A program made the translations under genes and the position numbers. A stretch of DNA of 64,000 nt, taken from NCBI GenBank assembly GCA_036383895.1, contig DASVNK010000030.1, positions 1-64,000 of the forward strand, written 5' to 3'. Positions 24,210-31,319 of this stretch are shown piece by piece (position 1 is the first letter of the stretch; each line of letters opens with the position of its first letter). This stretch comes from DASVNK01 sp036383895. GTDB taxonomy: Bacteria > Verrucomicrobiota > Verrucomicrobiia > Limisphaerales > SXQI01. Below the pieces are notes generated by a model. It had not been told where the DNA came from and did not search any database. It saw nothing but the letters and a program-made list of their open reading frames with translations.

Positions 24210-24623
24210 ATGACATTGGAAGAAAAGAAGCGGGAGCTGGTGGAGGATTTGGGTTTGCTGCCTTCGGCGCAGGATCGGCTGATGTATGTGGTGGATCGGG
24301 CAAAGAAGACGCCGAATTTGCCAGCGGAGTTGCGGACCGACATAACGCGGGTGGAGGGGTGCCTTTCGAATCTGTGGTTTATTCCGGAGTTTCGAGACGG
24401 AAAGTGTTATTTCAAGGTGGATGCGGATTCGCATATTGTGCGGGGGATTGCGATCGTTCTGGCGGAGTTTTATAGCGGGCATGGGCCGAAGGAGATTTTG
24501 GCGAATGATCCTGGTTTCCTGAGCACGGTCGGAATCACTCAGCATCTATCGCCGAATCGGCGGAATGGGTTGTCCCGGCTTTGGGATAAGATACGGGGAT
24601 TCGCGGCGGAGCATGCGGAGTGA
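24210..24623 (+). CDS. sufE: SufE-family cysteine desulfuration protein
   Basis: SufE accepts persulfide sulfur from SufS for Fe-S cluster assembly. The 137-residue protein aligns from its start, MTLEEKKRELVEDLGLLPSAQDRLMYVVD, through VEGCLSNLWF with the acceptor Cys51, exactly as in E. coli SufE, and GIAIVLAEFYSG. SufS and other suf genes are not in the window. ATG 24210 is preferred to a TTG two codons earlier. The stop overlaps the next gene by GTGA, so SufE and the TatD-like protein are translationally coupled, with no obvious functional link. Confidence 0.9.
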   Translation: MTLEEKKRELVEDLGLLPSAQDRLMYVVDRAKKTPNLPAELRTDITRVEGCLSNLWFIPEFRDGKCYFKVDADSHIVRGIAIVLAEFYSGHGPKEILANDPGFLSTVGITQHLSPNRRNGLSRLWDKIRGFAAEHAE

Positions 24624-25417
24624 ACGAAGAGTTATCTATATATGACGCGCATAACCACCTGCAGGATGAGCGGCTGCGGGCGCATTTGCCTAATATAATA
24701 GAGGCGATCCAAGCGGTGCCGGTACGGGCGGTGGTGGCGAATGGGACGCGGCCGGAGGATTGGCCGACGGTGGCGAAGTTGGCGAAAAAATATAAGTGGG
24801 TGGTGCCTTCGTATGGCCTGCATCCGTGGTATGTGAATCAAGTTTGCGAAAATTGGCGGGAGGTTCTGGGTGAATATCTTCAGGATCCGCGGGTGGCGAT
24901 TGGGGAGATTGGGTTGGATCGGTGGATCGAGGGGTTTGATTCCGCTAAGCAGGAAGAGATCTTTGTTTGGCAATTGGAACTGGCGAAGAATTTAAAGAGG
25001 CCGGTGACGATTCATTGTTTGAGGGCGTGGGGCCGTATGTTGGAACTTCTTGAGAAACACAGACTTCCTTGTGGATTCCTGCTTCATTCCTACGGCGGTC
25101 CAGCGGAGATGGTGAAGTCCTTTGTGGAGTTGGGCGGATACTTTTCGATCTCAGGATATTTTGCGCACGAACGAAAAGAAAAGCAGCGGGAGGTGTTTCG
25201 GGCGGTTCCCTTGGAGCGAATTTTAGTGGAGACAGATGCCCCGGATATGTTGCCGCCGGAACAATTGAGGGAGGGCAATTTGGGCGAGGTGAATCATCCA
25301 GGGAATATAGTGAAGGTATATAGCTTTGCAGCGGAATTGCTTGGAATGGAACTAGAAGAGTTTGCCAAGCAGATGGAGGATAATTTTAATAGGTTTTATA
25401 AATCGGTTTTGCTTTAG
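24620..25417 (+). CDS. TatD-family metal-dependent hydrolase
   Basis: A 265-residue TIM-barrel hydrolase. The start (GTG) is followed by DAHNHLQD, the HxH metal site; the remaining ligands are seen in GEIGLD (Glu), TIHCLRAWG (His), LLHSYGG (His) and ETDAPDM (Asp). TatD proteins are cytoplasmic metal-dependent nucleases or deacylases; E. coli TatD is a DNase, but YcfH/YjjV paralogues differ. The sequence LDRWIEGFDSAKQEE resembles the YjjV-like branch. It overlaps sufE by GTGA. A stretch of about 175 bases without a gene follows. Confidence 0.88.
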   Translation: MNEELSIYDAHNHLQDERLRAHLPNIIEAIQAVPVRAVVANGTRPEDWPTVAKLAKKYKWVVPSYGLHPWYVNQVCENWREVLGEYLQDPRVAIGEIGLDRWIEGFDSAKQEEIFVWQLELAKNLKRPVTIHCLRAWGRMLELLEKHRLPCGFLLHSYGGPAEMVKSFVELGGYFSISGYFAHERKEKQREVFRAVPLERILVETDAPDMLPPEQLREGNLGEVNHPGNIVKVYSFAAELLGMELEEFAKQMEDNFNRFYKSVLL

Positions 25418-25592
25418 AGAATGTCACCGAGACGGTGCCTTAACTCGGAGCGCTACATGGACGCTGCTAGATATGACACCTTAAGATAACCTATTGTGGG
25501 TTTCGCACCCTTGCGAACATCTCTGCGCGCGGTTAGTCTTTTCTTCGCACAAATGAGAGTAGGCCTGCCCATAGCCGAAAGGTTTGTCAGAG

Positions 25593-26123
25593 ATGAAAAG
25601 AGTTACGACTCTATCCGTCTTGCGGGTTGCTACAGTAGCCTTGCTCGTGTCCGTTGGGGGTTCCCTCACCTCCTGGGCTAATCCAGCGAACACTAGTTCG
25701 CCAGCGCCTAGTTCTGGACAAGCCTTCACCGCGAAGGTCAACGCCGCGGCGAAGAAAGCCAAAAGCTTCGAGGATTTCGTGGCGGCGATCCACCAGGTTG
25801 AAACGACCGGGCGCGTCGGCGTGATCTACGGCGACGGCAAACGCTCGCTCGGTCCGCTGCAGATTTCTTATGCGGCTTGGAAGGATGCCACGCGGTTCGA
25901 TCAATCGATCGGCGGGAAGTATTCCGACTGCAAAGGGCTGGATTACTCCACGAAGGTCATGCAGGCGTATCTGATGAAGCATGCCTCGACTGCGTTCAAA
26001 AGCGGCGATTGGCAGACTTGCGCGCGGTTGTGGAATTCGGGTCCGAGCTGGTCCACGAAGGTGCACCTGACCAATAAGTATTGGGCGGCGGTGCGGATGA
26101 CTTTGACGCGGCAGGCGAGCTAA
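25593..26123 (+). CDS. Secreted lysozyme-like protein
   Basis: A 176-residue protein with an N-terminal signal (MKRVTTLSVLRVATVALLVSVGGSLTSWA), then a ~30-residue linker. The catalytic-like part is FVAAIHQVETTGRVGVIYGDG, SLGPLQISYAAWKD, and TCARLWNSGPS, which resemble invertebrate (destabilase) lysozymes in having Glu, a GPxQI loop and an ARxxNxGP loop. These cleave bacterial peptidoglycan. A role in cell wall remodelling or killing is possible; activity is not proven. ATG 25593 gives a good signal peptide. A terminator follows at 26148. The 25418-25592 leader was checked for known riboswitches and none was recognised. Confidence 0.6.
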   Translation: MKRVTTLSVLRVATVALLVSVGGSLTSWANPANTSSPAPSSGQAFTAKVNAAAKKAKSFEDFVAAIHQVETTGRVGVIYGDGKRSLGPLQISYAAWKDATRFDQSIGGKYSDCKGLDYSTKVMQAYLMKHASTAFKSGDWQTCARLWNSGPSWSTKVHLTNKYWAAVRMTLTRQAS

Positions 26124-26147
26124 ACAGTTTCACATTGAATCCGTGTG

Positions 26148-26185
26148 CGGCGGAGGATGACGGAGTTCGTCATCTTCCGCCGTTT
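26148..26185 (+). terminator. Rho-independent terminator after lysozyme-like gene
   Basis: CGGCGGAGGATGACG (26148-26162) and CGTCATCTTCCGCCG (26168-26182) form a 15-bp stem with one G.U pair and a 5-nt loop, followed by TTTC. It lies 25 bases after the stop and before ridA. Confidence 0.8.
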
Positions 26186-26235
26186 CATTTGTGAATTCAC
26201 ATTGAGGATGGAGGCGCAACGATTAAACTTGGAAG

Positions 26236-26622
26236 ATGCGTCCTCATATTGTTGAGCCGAAGAACGCCCCGAAACCGGTGGGGCCATACTCGCACGCGGT
26301 GCGGGTGGGGGATTTACTTTTTTGTTCGGGGCAGATTCCGCTGAACAAAGAGGGGAACATCGTTGAGGGCGGAGTGCCTGAGCAGACGCGGCAGGTGCTG
26401 GAGAATGTTAAAGCGATTTTGCAGGATCAGTCGTTGCGGTTTGAGAACGTGGTGAAGGCGACGGTGTTCATGACGGACCTGGGTGAGTTCGCGGAGATGA
26501 ACAAAGTTTACGGGGATTACTTCACGGGGAATTATCCGGCGCGATCGACGGTGCAGGTGGCGGCGTTGCCGAAGGGTGCTCGCGTGGAGATCGAGGTGAT
26601 TGCGTGCTATCCGACTCCGTAG
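26236..26622 (+). CDS. ridA: RidA-family enamine/imine deaminase
   Basis: RidA hydrolyses reactive enamine/imine intermediates (2-aminoacrylate) from pyridoxal-phosphate enzymes, protecting other enzymes. The 128-residue protein keeps KPVGPYSHAVRVGDLLFCSGQIP, the N-terminal family motif, and YPARSTVQVAALPKGARVEIEVIA, which has the conserved Arg (ARST) and Glu. ATG 26236 matches the family start; GGAAG lies directly against it, so the Shine-Dalgarno spacing is odd. The gene is alone on this strand, convergent with tcdA after it. Confidence 0.93.
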   Translation: MRPHIVEPKNAPKPVGPYSHAVRVGDLLFCSGQIPLNKEGNIVEGGVPEQTRQVLENVKAILQDQSLRFENVVKATVFMTDLGEFAEMNKVYGDYFTGNYPARSTVQVAALPKGARVEIEVIACYPTP

Positions 26623-26639
26623 GGGAAAAAAGACGAAAT

Positions 26640-27479
26640 TTACGTAGAGGGCGCAGAGGCCGCAGAGGATTTGTTGAGAGTGGATTCGGAAGTTGAAGCA
26701 CAGATCATGCGGATTACCTCGGCGGCAGCGGCGAAGCCGAACCCTCCGGTGAGGTGCGTCGCGCTGCCGTAGCCGCTATTGCAGTTCATTCGCAGTTCCC
26801 CTGAATCTCCGCGGCTGGCGCAGACCGTCCCGTCCGATTGCGGAAAGACTGGCTGTTCAATCGAAAATACGCACGGAATCCCAAACGGAATTTTTGGGTC
26901 ATCGGGAAATTTGTAATCCGTGCGCAGAATTTTGCGGATTCGCACCAGGAGGCGGTCGTGGGTAGTGAAGGCGAGATCGGCGATGCGAATGGAGGTGGGG
27001 TCGCGTCGACCACCGGCTGCGCCAACTGTCACGGTCGGAATGTTTCGGCGCCAGGACTCCGCGAGTAGAAGAGCTTTATTGCTGGCGTCGTCGATCGCAT
27101 CAAGCACCGCGCTGTAAGGAGTCACGAGAAGTTCGGCCGCGTTTTTCGGCGTAAAGAATTCTTCAATAACGGTGACGCGACATTCGGGGTTGATGCCGAG
27201 AATGCGCTCGCGGAGCACGTGAACTTTGGGTTTGCCGACTTCCGATGTTAGGGCGGGAAGTTGGCGGTTGACGTTGCTGACGCAGACTTCATCGAGATCA
27301 ATCAGCGTGAGCGCGCCGATTCCACTGCGGGCGAGCGCCTCGACCGACCACGAGCCGACCCCACCGACACCGACAATCGCGACATGCGCGGAACGGAGCC
27401 GGGCGGCGGCATCTGTCCCGTAAAGGCGAGCGATGCCGCTGAAGCGTTGATCGTAGTCGCTGTCGGTCGCGACATGCAT
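26640..27479 (-). CDS. tcdA: tRNA threonylcarbamoyladenosine dehydratase
   Basis: TcdA (CsdL) cyclises t6A37 in tRNA to ct6A using ATP. The 279-residue E1-like protein has FSGIARLYG at the start, the nucleotide loop VAIVGVGGVGSWSVEALARSG (31-51), LIDLDEVCVSNVNRQ (ATP/Mg and Arg-finger region), and the family end HLTGGFGFAAAAEVIRMI. No csdA or csdE homologue is nearby, though a SufE gene lies 2 kb away. It is convergent with ridA (17 bases apart) and divergent from the esterase gene. Confidence 0.92.
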   Translation of the reverse strand: MHVATDSDYDQRFSGIARLYGTDAAARLRSAHVAIVGVGGVGSWSVEALARSGIGALTLIDLDEVCVSNVNRQLPALTSEVGKPKVHVLRERILGINPECRVTVIEEFFTPKNAAELLVTPYSAVLDAIDDASNKALLLAESWRRNIPTVTVGAAGGRRDPTSIRIADLAFTTHDRLLVRIRKILRTDYKFPDDPKIPFGIPCVFSIEQPVFPQSDGTVCASRGDSGELRMNCNSGYGSATHLTGGFGFAAAAEVIRMICASTSESTLNKSSAASAPST

Positions 27480-27536
27480 GAGTGAAGGATAATGCAGCTT
27501 TCTTCACGGGACTAGCTCGTCTTGAATTCTTGTGGG

Positions 27537-28178
27537 ATGGTTTACTCAATGTTGCAAACGGAGTTGGTGCGGGCGCGGGTTGCGGGTTCGAAAGATTTGT
27601 TAATCGCGCTGCATGGATTGGGAGACAGCATGGAAGGGTATCGCTGGGTGCCGGAGATGATTGGCGCGCCGACCTTGAACGTACTGCTGGTGAATGCGCC
27701 GGATGCGTATTATGGCGGGTTTTCTTGGTATGAATACGCGGGGCCGGCAGAAGTGACGGCGCAAGGAGTGGAGCGGAGTTACAGATTGGTGGAAGGTTTG
27801 TTGAACAAATGCGTGGAGGACGGTTTTGCGACGGAAAGGACGATTTTGTTTGGATTTTCACAGGGTTGTCTGATGTGCACGGAGACGGCGGTGCGGTATT
27901 CAAAGAGACTGGCGGGAGTGATTGGCGTAAGCGGGTATATTTACGATGTGCAGCGGTTGTTGAAGCTGGCTTCGCCCGTGGCAAAGGAGCAGAAGTTCTT
28001 AATTACGCATGGGACCGATGATCCGCTGATTCCGTTACGCAACGCACAAGCAGATTTCGGAACATTAAAAGCGGAAGGATTCCAGGTGGATTTCAGAACA
28101 TACCCGAAAGTGCATACGATTATTGAGCCGGAGTTGGAGTTGTTTCGCGGATTCATAGCGGAGCGATTCAAGAATTGA
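27537..28178 (+). CDS. Alpha/beta hydrolase, carboxylesterase/lysophospholipase-like
   Basis: A 213-residue hydrolase of the Abhydrolase_2 family. The oxyanion HG appears in ALHGLGDSMEG, the nucleophile elbow is GFSQG, the acid is in THGTDDPLIP, and the His in YPKVHTI. Family members are small cytoplasmic esterases acting on acyl glycerols, or carboxylesterases of unknown natural substrate. ATG 27537 is chosen; ATG 27549 is equally possible. The next two genes (DsrE-like) follow by 6 bases and may be in the same transcript, without a clear functional tie. Confidence 0.82.
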   Translation: MVYSMLQTELVRARVAGSKDLLIALHGLGDSMEGYRWVPEMIGAPTLNVLLVNAPDAYYGGFSWYEYAGPAEVTAQGVERSYRLVEGLLNKCVEDGFATERTILFGFSQGCLMCTETAVRYSKRLAGVIGVSGYIYDVQRLLKLASPVAKEQKFLITHGTDDPLIPLRNAQADFGTLKAEGFQVDFRTYPKVHTIIEPELELFRGFIAERFKN

Positions 28179-28184
28179 ACTGCT

Positions 28185-28490
28185 ATGGCGAGAAAAGTGG
28201 GAATCATGATTTCGGCGTCAAAGGACTCAAAAATGTTTGAGGATGGAATTACCGCAGCCGAGAACTCACTCAAGGAAGCCCAGGTTTACTTATATTTGAT
28301 CGATGGCGCGGTCGAAGGGTTGAGCGACGTTCGATTCGAAAAGTTCAAGGCCGCAGGCGGGCACTTGTTCGCGTGCGCGTATAGTTTGCAGAAACGCGGT
28401 TTGAATCCGGCCGGTGCCGCCACGCAATCAGGACTGACCGTGTTGAGTGACATCATGAGTTCCACCGAGGAATTCCAAAGTTTCAATTGA
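28185..28490 (+). CDS. DsrE/DsrF-like protein, first of pair
   Basis: A 101-residue protein. VGIMISASKDSKMFEDGITAAENSLKEAQVYLYLIDGAVEGL is the beta-alpha-beta start of DsrE-like folds. A single Cys sits in HLFACAYSLQKRG, near where the persulfide cysteine lies in related proteins. DsrE-like proteins pass sulfur between partners or act in unknown redox roles. It ends one base before the next DsrE-like gene. The assignment is by pattern and moderate. Confidence 0.6.
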   Translation: MARKVGIMISASKDSKMFEDGITAAENSLKEAQVYLYLIDGAVEGLSDVRFEKFKAAGGHLFACAYSLQKRGLNPAGAATQSGLTVLSDIMSSTEEFQSFN

Positions 28491-28491
28491 G

Positions 28492-28845
28492 ATGGTGCGC
28501 AATCTTTTAATTCGAGTGGAATCGGATCCGCGAGAAAGCGCGCGACCAGCGGAAGCAGTGCGGATCGGCGCTGGCGTGGGTGCCTGGAATAAGGTGAAGG
28601 TGCACTTTTTGTTCGCAGGGCCAGCGGTGATGTGCCTGGACGAATTCGCAGATGAGTTAAAGGAAGGAGAACTGTTCGCGCAGTATCTGCCGAGCATCGC
28701 GCAACATGGGGGACGCATTGTTGTCGAGGAATCGAGTGCCACTCTTAAGGGCATCCAGCCGACTTCGGCGCTGCAGTTCGAAAAGCTCTCATCGGCTGAG
28801 ATCGAACGAATGCAACATGAAGCGGACCACGTAATGCGGTTCTAA
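28492..28845 (+). CDS. DsrE-like protein, second of pair
   Basis: A 117-residue protein with the same general fold: LIRVESDPRESARPAEAVRIGAGVGAWNKVKVHFLFAGPAVMCLDEFAD, typical of DsrE/F-like oligomers where the strand after VHFLFAGPAV carries the active region. One Cys (VMCLDE) is present. Starting one base after its neighbour, the two are likely subunits of one hetero-complex, as with TusBCD. The sulfur-relay partner (for example TusA or TusE) is not in the window. Confidence 0.55.
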   Translation: MVRNLLIRVESDPRESARPAEAVRIGAGVGAWNKVKVHFLFAGPAVMCLDEFADELKEGELFAQYLPSIAQHGGRIVVEESSATLKGIQPTSALQFEKLSSAEIERMQHEADHVMRF

Positions 28846-28862
28846 GACATGGTTCTAAGGCG

Positions 28863-28880
28863 TGTGCTTTCGGAAGCACA
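28863..28880 (+). terminator. Hairpin after DsrE-like pair
   Basis: TGTGCTT (28863-28869) and AAGCACA (28874-28880) form a perfect 7-bp stem closed by a TCGG loop, a stable UUCG-like tetraloop. It lies 17 bases after the stop. There is no T run, so it may be a weak or Rho-dependent terminator. Confidence 0.45.
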
Positions 28881-28937
28881 GGTGAGGGCGTTACCTCCGT
28901 CGGTATTGAGATTCTGCCTGCGCGGTCGAACGACACA

Positions 28938-28984
28938 TTGCGTAAGATGCGCAGTTTCGTCATAACGCTAGAAACCATTCTAGC
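28938..28984 (+). promoter_or_regulatory. Promoter-like boxes and inverted repeat before the secreted protein gene
   Basis: TTGCGT (28938-28943) and CATAAC (28961-28966) are 17 bases apart. A perfect inverted repeat GCTAGAA (28967-28973) / TTCTAGC (28978-28984) covers the expected transcription start and ends three bases before the ATG. It could be an operator, or a hairpin that replaces a ribosome-binding site; there is no Shine-Dalgarno. Confidence 0.45.
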
Positions 28985-28987
28985 CTT

Positions 28988-31066
28988 ATGAGGTATTTCA
29001 AATTGCTAATCGCCCTCGCGGTGGCTGCAGTCTCGCTGGGCGCTCAAACCATCAATCTCGGTCCGACTGTTGTGTTAATCGTCCATCCGCCTGGCGGCGG
29101 ACTGCCGATAGGGACCGTCGTCAATTTGACTGTGCAGGCTCAAGATAACGACGGAACCATTGAATCGATCCTGGTTTACCGCAACGGTATCCAGATCGGT
29201 GCGACAACGAACGCGAGCGGAATTTTTGACTCCACGATTTCATCCGGGTTAAACAACTTTCACGCCGTGGCGATCGACAATTCTGGTAACACCGGCCGAT
29301 CGGAGACGATTACGATCACGAGCAATTTGGAGCCGACAGTGCGGATTATTGAGCCGGTCGGATCAGTCACGCACTATTCACTTTCCAATACCGTGACCAT
29401 CCGGGCCGAGGCGAGTGATCCCGATGGATCTCTTAGTCAGGTGCGTCTGCTGGAGAATGGGCGGATCATCGCCAGCGATTTTCAGGCGCCCTTTGAATTC
29501 AGTTATCGGCCGCTGAATTTTGGAACGTTCACGTTGGAAGTGCAGGCGGTGGATGCGTTCGGGCTGACTGGTTCTCAAACGCGGACAGTTCGTTACGTGC
29601 GCGTTCAGGATGATTTTACCGGCAACGTGAATCCGAGCGTTGGGACGAACGTGACGCTCTTTGGAAACAACGTGGCTGCGACGCGCCAGAAAGGTGAACC
29701 GAACCACGCGGGTGCGGCGGGCGGGAAATCGATTTGGTTCGCCTGGCGCGCGGCGCTCACGGGAACGGTGACGATTGATACGGTCGGCAGCGACTTTGAT
29801 ACGGTATTGGGTGTATATACGAATGCTTTTTTGCAGATCAATGCGGTGAGTAATTTGGTGGAGGTGGCGTCGAGCGACGATGACCCGGCGAACGCGCCGT
29901 TGAGCAAAGTAAAGTTCAACGGTGAGGCCGGCCGCACTTACTTTATCGCGGTCGATGGACGGGACGGCTTCGCGGGTAACGTTGTGCTGAACATTCGGCA
30001 GACGGCTGGGAGCACTAACACAAAACTGCCCAATGACTTTATTGCTTCGGCCATAACGACTCCACCGAGCGGAATTCATAACAGCAGCAACGTGGGGGCG
30101 ACGAAGGAGGCGGATGAACCCGATCACGCCGACAATCGCGGCGGCGCTTCGATGTGGTGGAGAGTGAGCTTCCCGACACTTTCGACAACGATCAGAATTT
30201 CAACGGCAGGGAGCAGCTTCGATACGTTGCTCGCGGTTTACACAAACGCGGTGACGAATCCGCGCGAACCGATCTTTACGGCTCCGCTGATGGAGAATCT
30301 GCGGGTGGTCGCGGAGAACGACGATGGCGCAGGCAGCACAAATCGCACGAGTTTCGTGGAGTTTGTCACTCGGCCGAACACGACTTACTGGATTGCAGTG
30401 GACGGGTACAATGGCGCCCAAGGAAACATTCGGCTCGTCCTCAGCACGCTTCAGCAGAGTCCGCCGCCGCCGAACAACCAGTTCGTAGCTGCGAGCGTGC
30501 TGAGCGGAAGCTCTGCGTTGACGAATGTGAATACGTTCAGTGCTTCCACAGAATTTGGGGAGCCGGTCATTGTTCCAGGACGGCAGAGCGGGAAGTCCGT
30601 CTGGTATCGTTGGGTCGCCCCGGCAACCGGTCCCGTTTACGTCAGCACAAAGTGGAGTGATTTCGACACCCTGATTGGTGTTTATATGGGCACAAACATC
30701 AACAATCTCCTGCCCGTCGCCTCGAACGATGACGATGGCGGCTTGCAGACCAGCGCCCTCGTGTTCAATGCGATCGCCGGTGTTGAATATCGATTCGTCG
30801 TCGCTGGATATCAGAATGCCGGTGGCGACATGGTGCTGATGCTGAACCAGCCAGCGCTGCTACCCCCGCGCATGGTGACGCAGGTGATCGGAAAGACGAT
30901 CGCGCTGAGCGTCGAAGACCTGCGCGGCACTGCGATTTTGGAATCAAGTTCGGACCTGGTGAATTGGACGCCAATTCGGGTGATTGAACAGGAGGAGCCC
31001 CAGGTGCAAATCGAGCCCGATTCGGGGCAGTCGCAGTTGTTCTATCGCGTGCGGCAATTGGAGTAG
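28988..31066 (+). CDS. Secreted protein with Ig-like domains and three pre-peptidase-like repeats
   Basis: A 692-residue protein with a signal peptide (MRYFKLLIALAVAAVSLGA). Two bacterial Ig-like domains follow (about 25-110 and 115-205; each with a D-x-DG turn such as NDGTIES and DPDGSLSQ). Then come three ~150-residue copies of a pre-peptidase-like (PPC) module, each with an SIWFAW/SMWWRV/SVWYRW strand, G-S-x-FDTLL-VYT, and a Y-x-I/V-A-V/G-DG-x-N strand. The end, SSDLVNWTPI...FYRVRQLE, is the C-terminal tail common in Verrucomicrobia secreted proteins, perhaps a sorting signal. The role is probably at the cell surface or in the secretome; the ligand is unknown. Confidence 0.72.
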   Translation: MRYFKLLIALAVAAVSLGAQTINLGPTVVLIVHPPGGGLPIGTVVNLTVQAQDNDGTIESILVYRNGIQIGATTNASGIFDSTISSGLNNFHAVAIDNSGNTGRSETITITSNLEPTVRIIEPVGSVTHYSLSNTVTIRAEASDPDGSLSQVRLLENGRIIASDFQAPFEFSYRPLNFGTFTLEVQAVDAFGLTGSQTRTVRYVRVQDDFTGNVNPSVGTNVTLFGNNVAATRQKGEPNHAGAAGGKSIWFAWRAALTGTVTIDTVGSDFDTVLGVYTNAFLQINAVSNLVEVASSDDDPANAPLSKVKFNGEAGRTYFIAVDGRDGFAGNVVLNIRQTAGSTNTKLPNDFIASAITTPPSGIHNSSNVGATKEADEPDHADNRGGASMWWRVSFPTLSTTIRISTAGSSFDTLLAVYTNAVTNPREPIFTAPLMENLRVVAENDDGAGSTNRTSFVEFVTRPNTTYWIAVDGYNGAQGNIRLVLSTLQQSPPPPNNQFVAASVLSGSSALTNVNTFSASTEFGEPVIVPGRQSGKSVWYRWVAPATGPVYVSTKWSDFDTLIGVYMGTNINNLLPVASNDDDGGLQTSALVFNAIAGVEYRFVVAGYQNAGGDMVLMLNQPALLPPRMVTQVIGKTIALSVEDLRGTAILESSSDLVNWTPIRVIEQEEPQVQIEPDSGQSQLFYRVRQLE

Positions 31067-31319
31067 CTGACACGGAGCGCCGCCCCGGAACGCGGGCTGG
31101 CCGACTAGTTAGTCCGTGTGTGCTCAACTGTTCTTAATTCCGCCTGAATTATCCGGGCTTTTAAATAGAGCTTGTTTCACCGCTCGCGTTCGGAGAGTCT
31201 GGCGGAGACTGCTCGCGAAGATTCACTCGGGTCGCAAGCTGCTTCGCCTCAGCGCGTTCGCTTCGGATTAACAGGGAAAAAGTGAATAAGTCGCGCGCGC
31301 ACAGACTCTATAGGAAAGT

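Noticed and set aside
25418..25592. Possible riboswitch before the lysozyme-like gene
   Set aside because: Its position resembles that of ydaO or GEMM riboswitches before cell-wall hydrolases, but the conserved cores of these classes were not found.
31067..31319. Possible dispersed repeat after the secreted protein gene (ACACGGA...TCCGTGT)
   Set aside because: An inverted repeat is present but the loop is long and there is no second copy in the window; kept out for lack of support.
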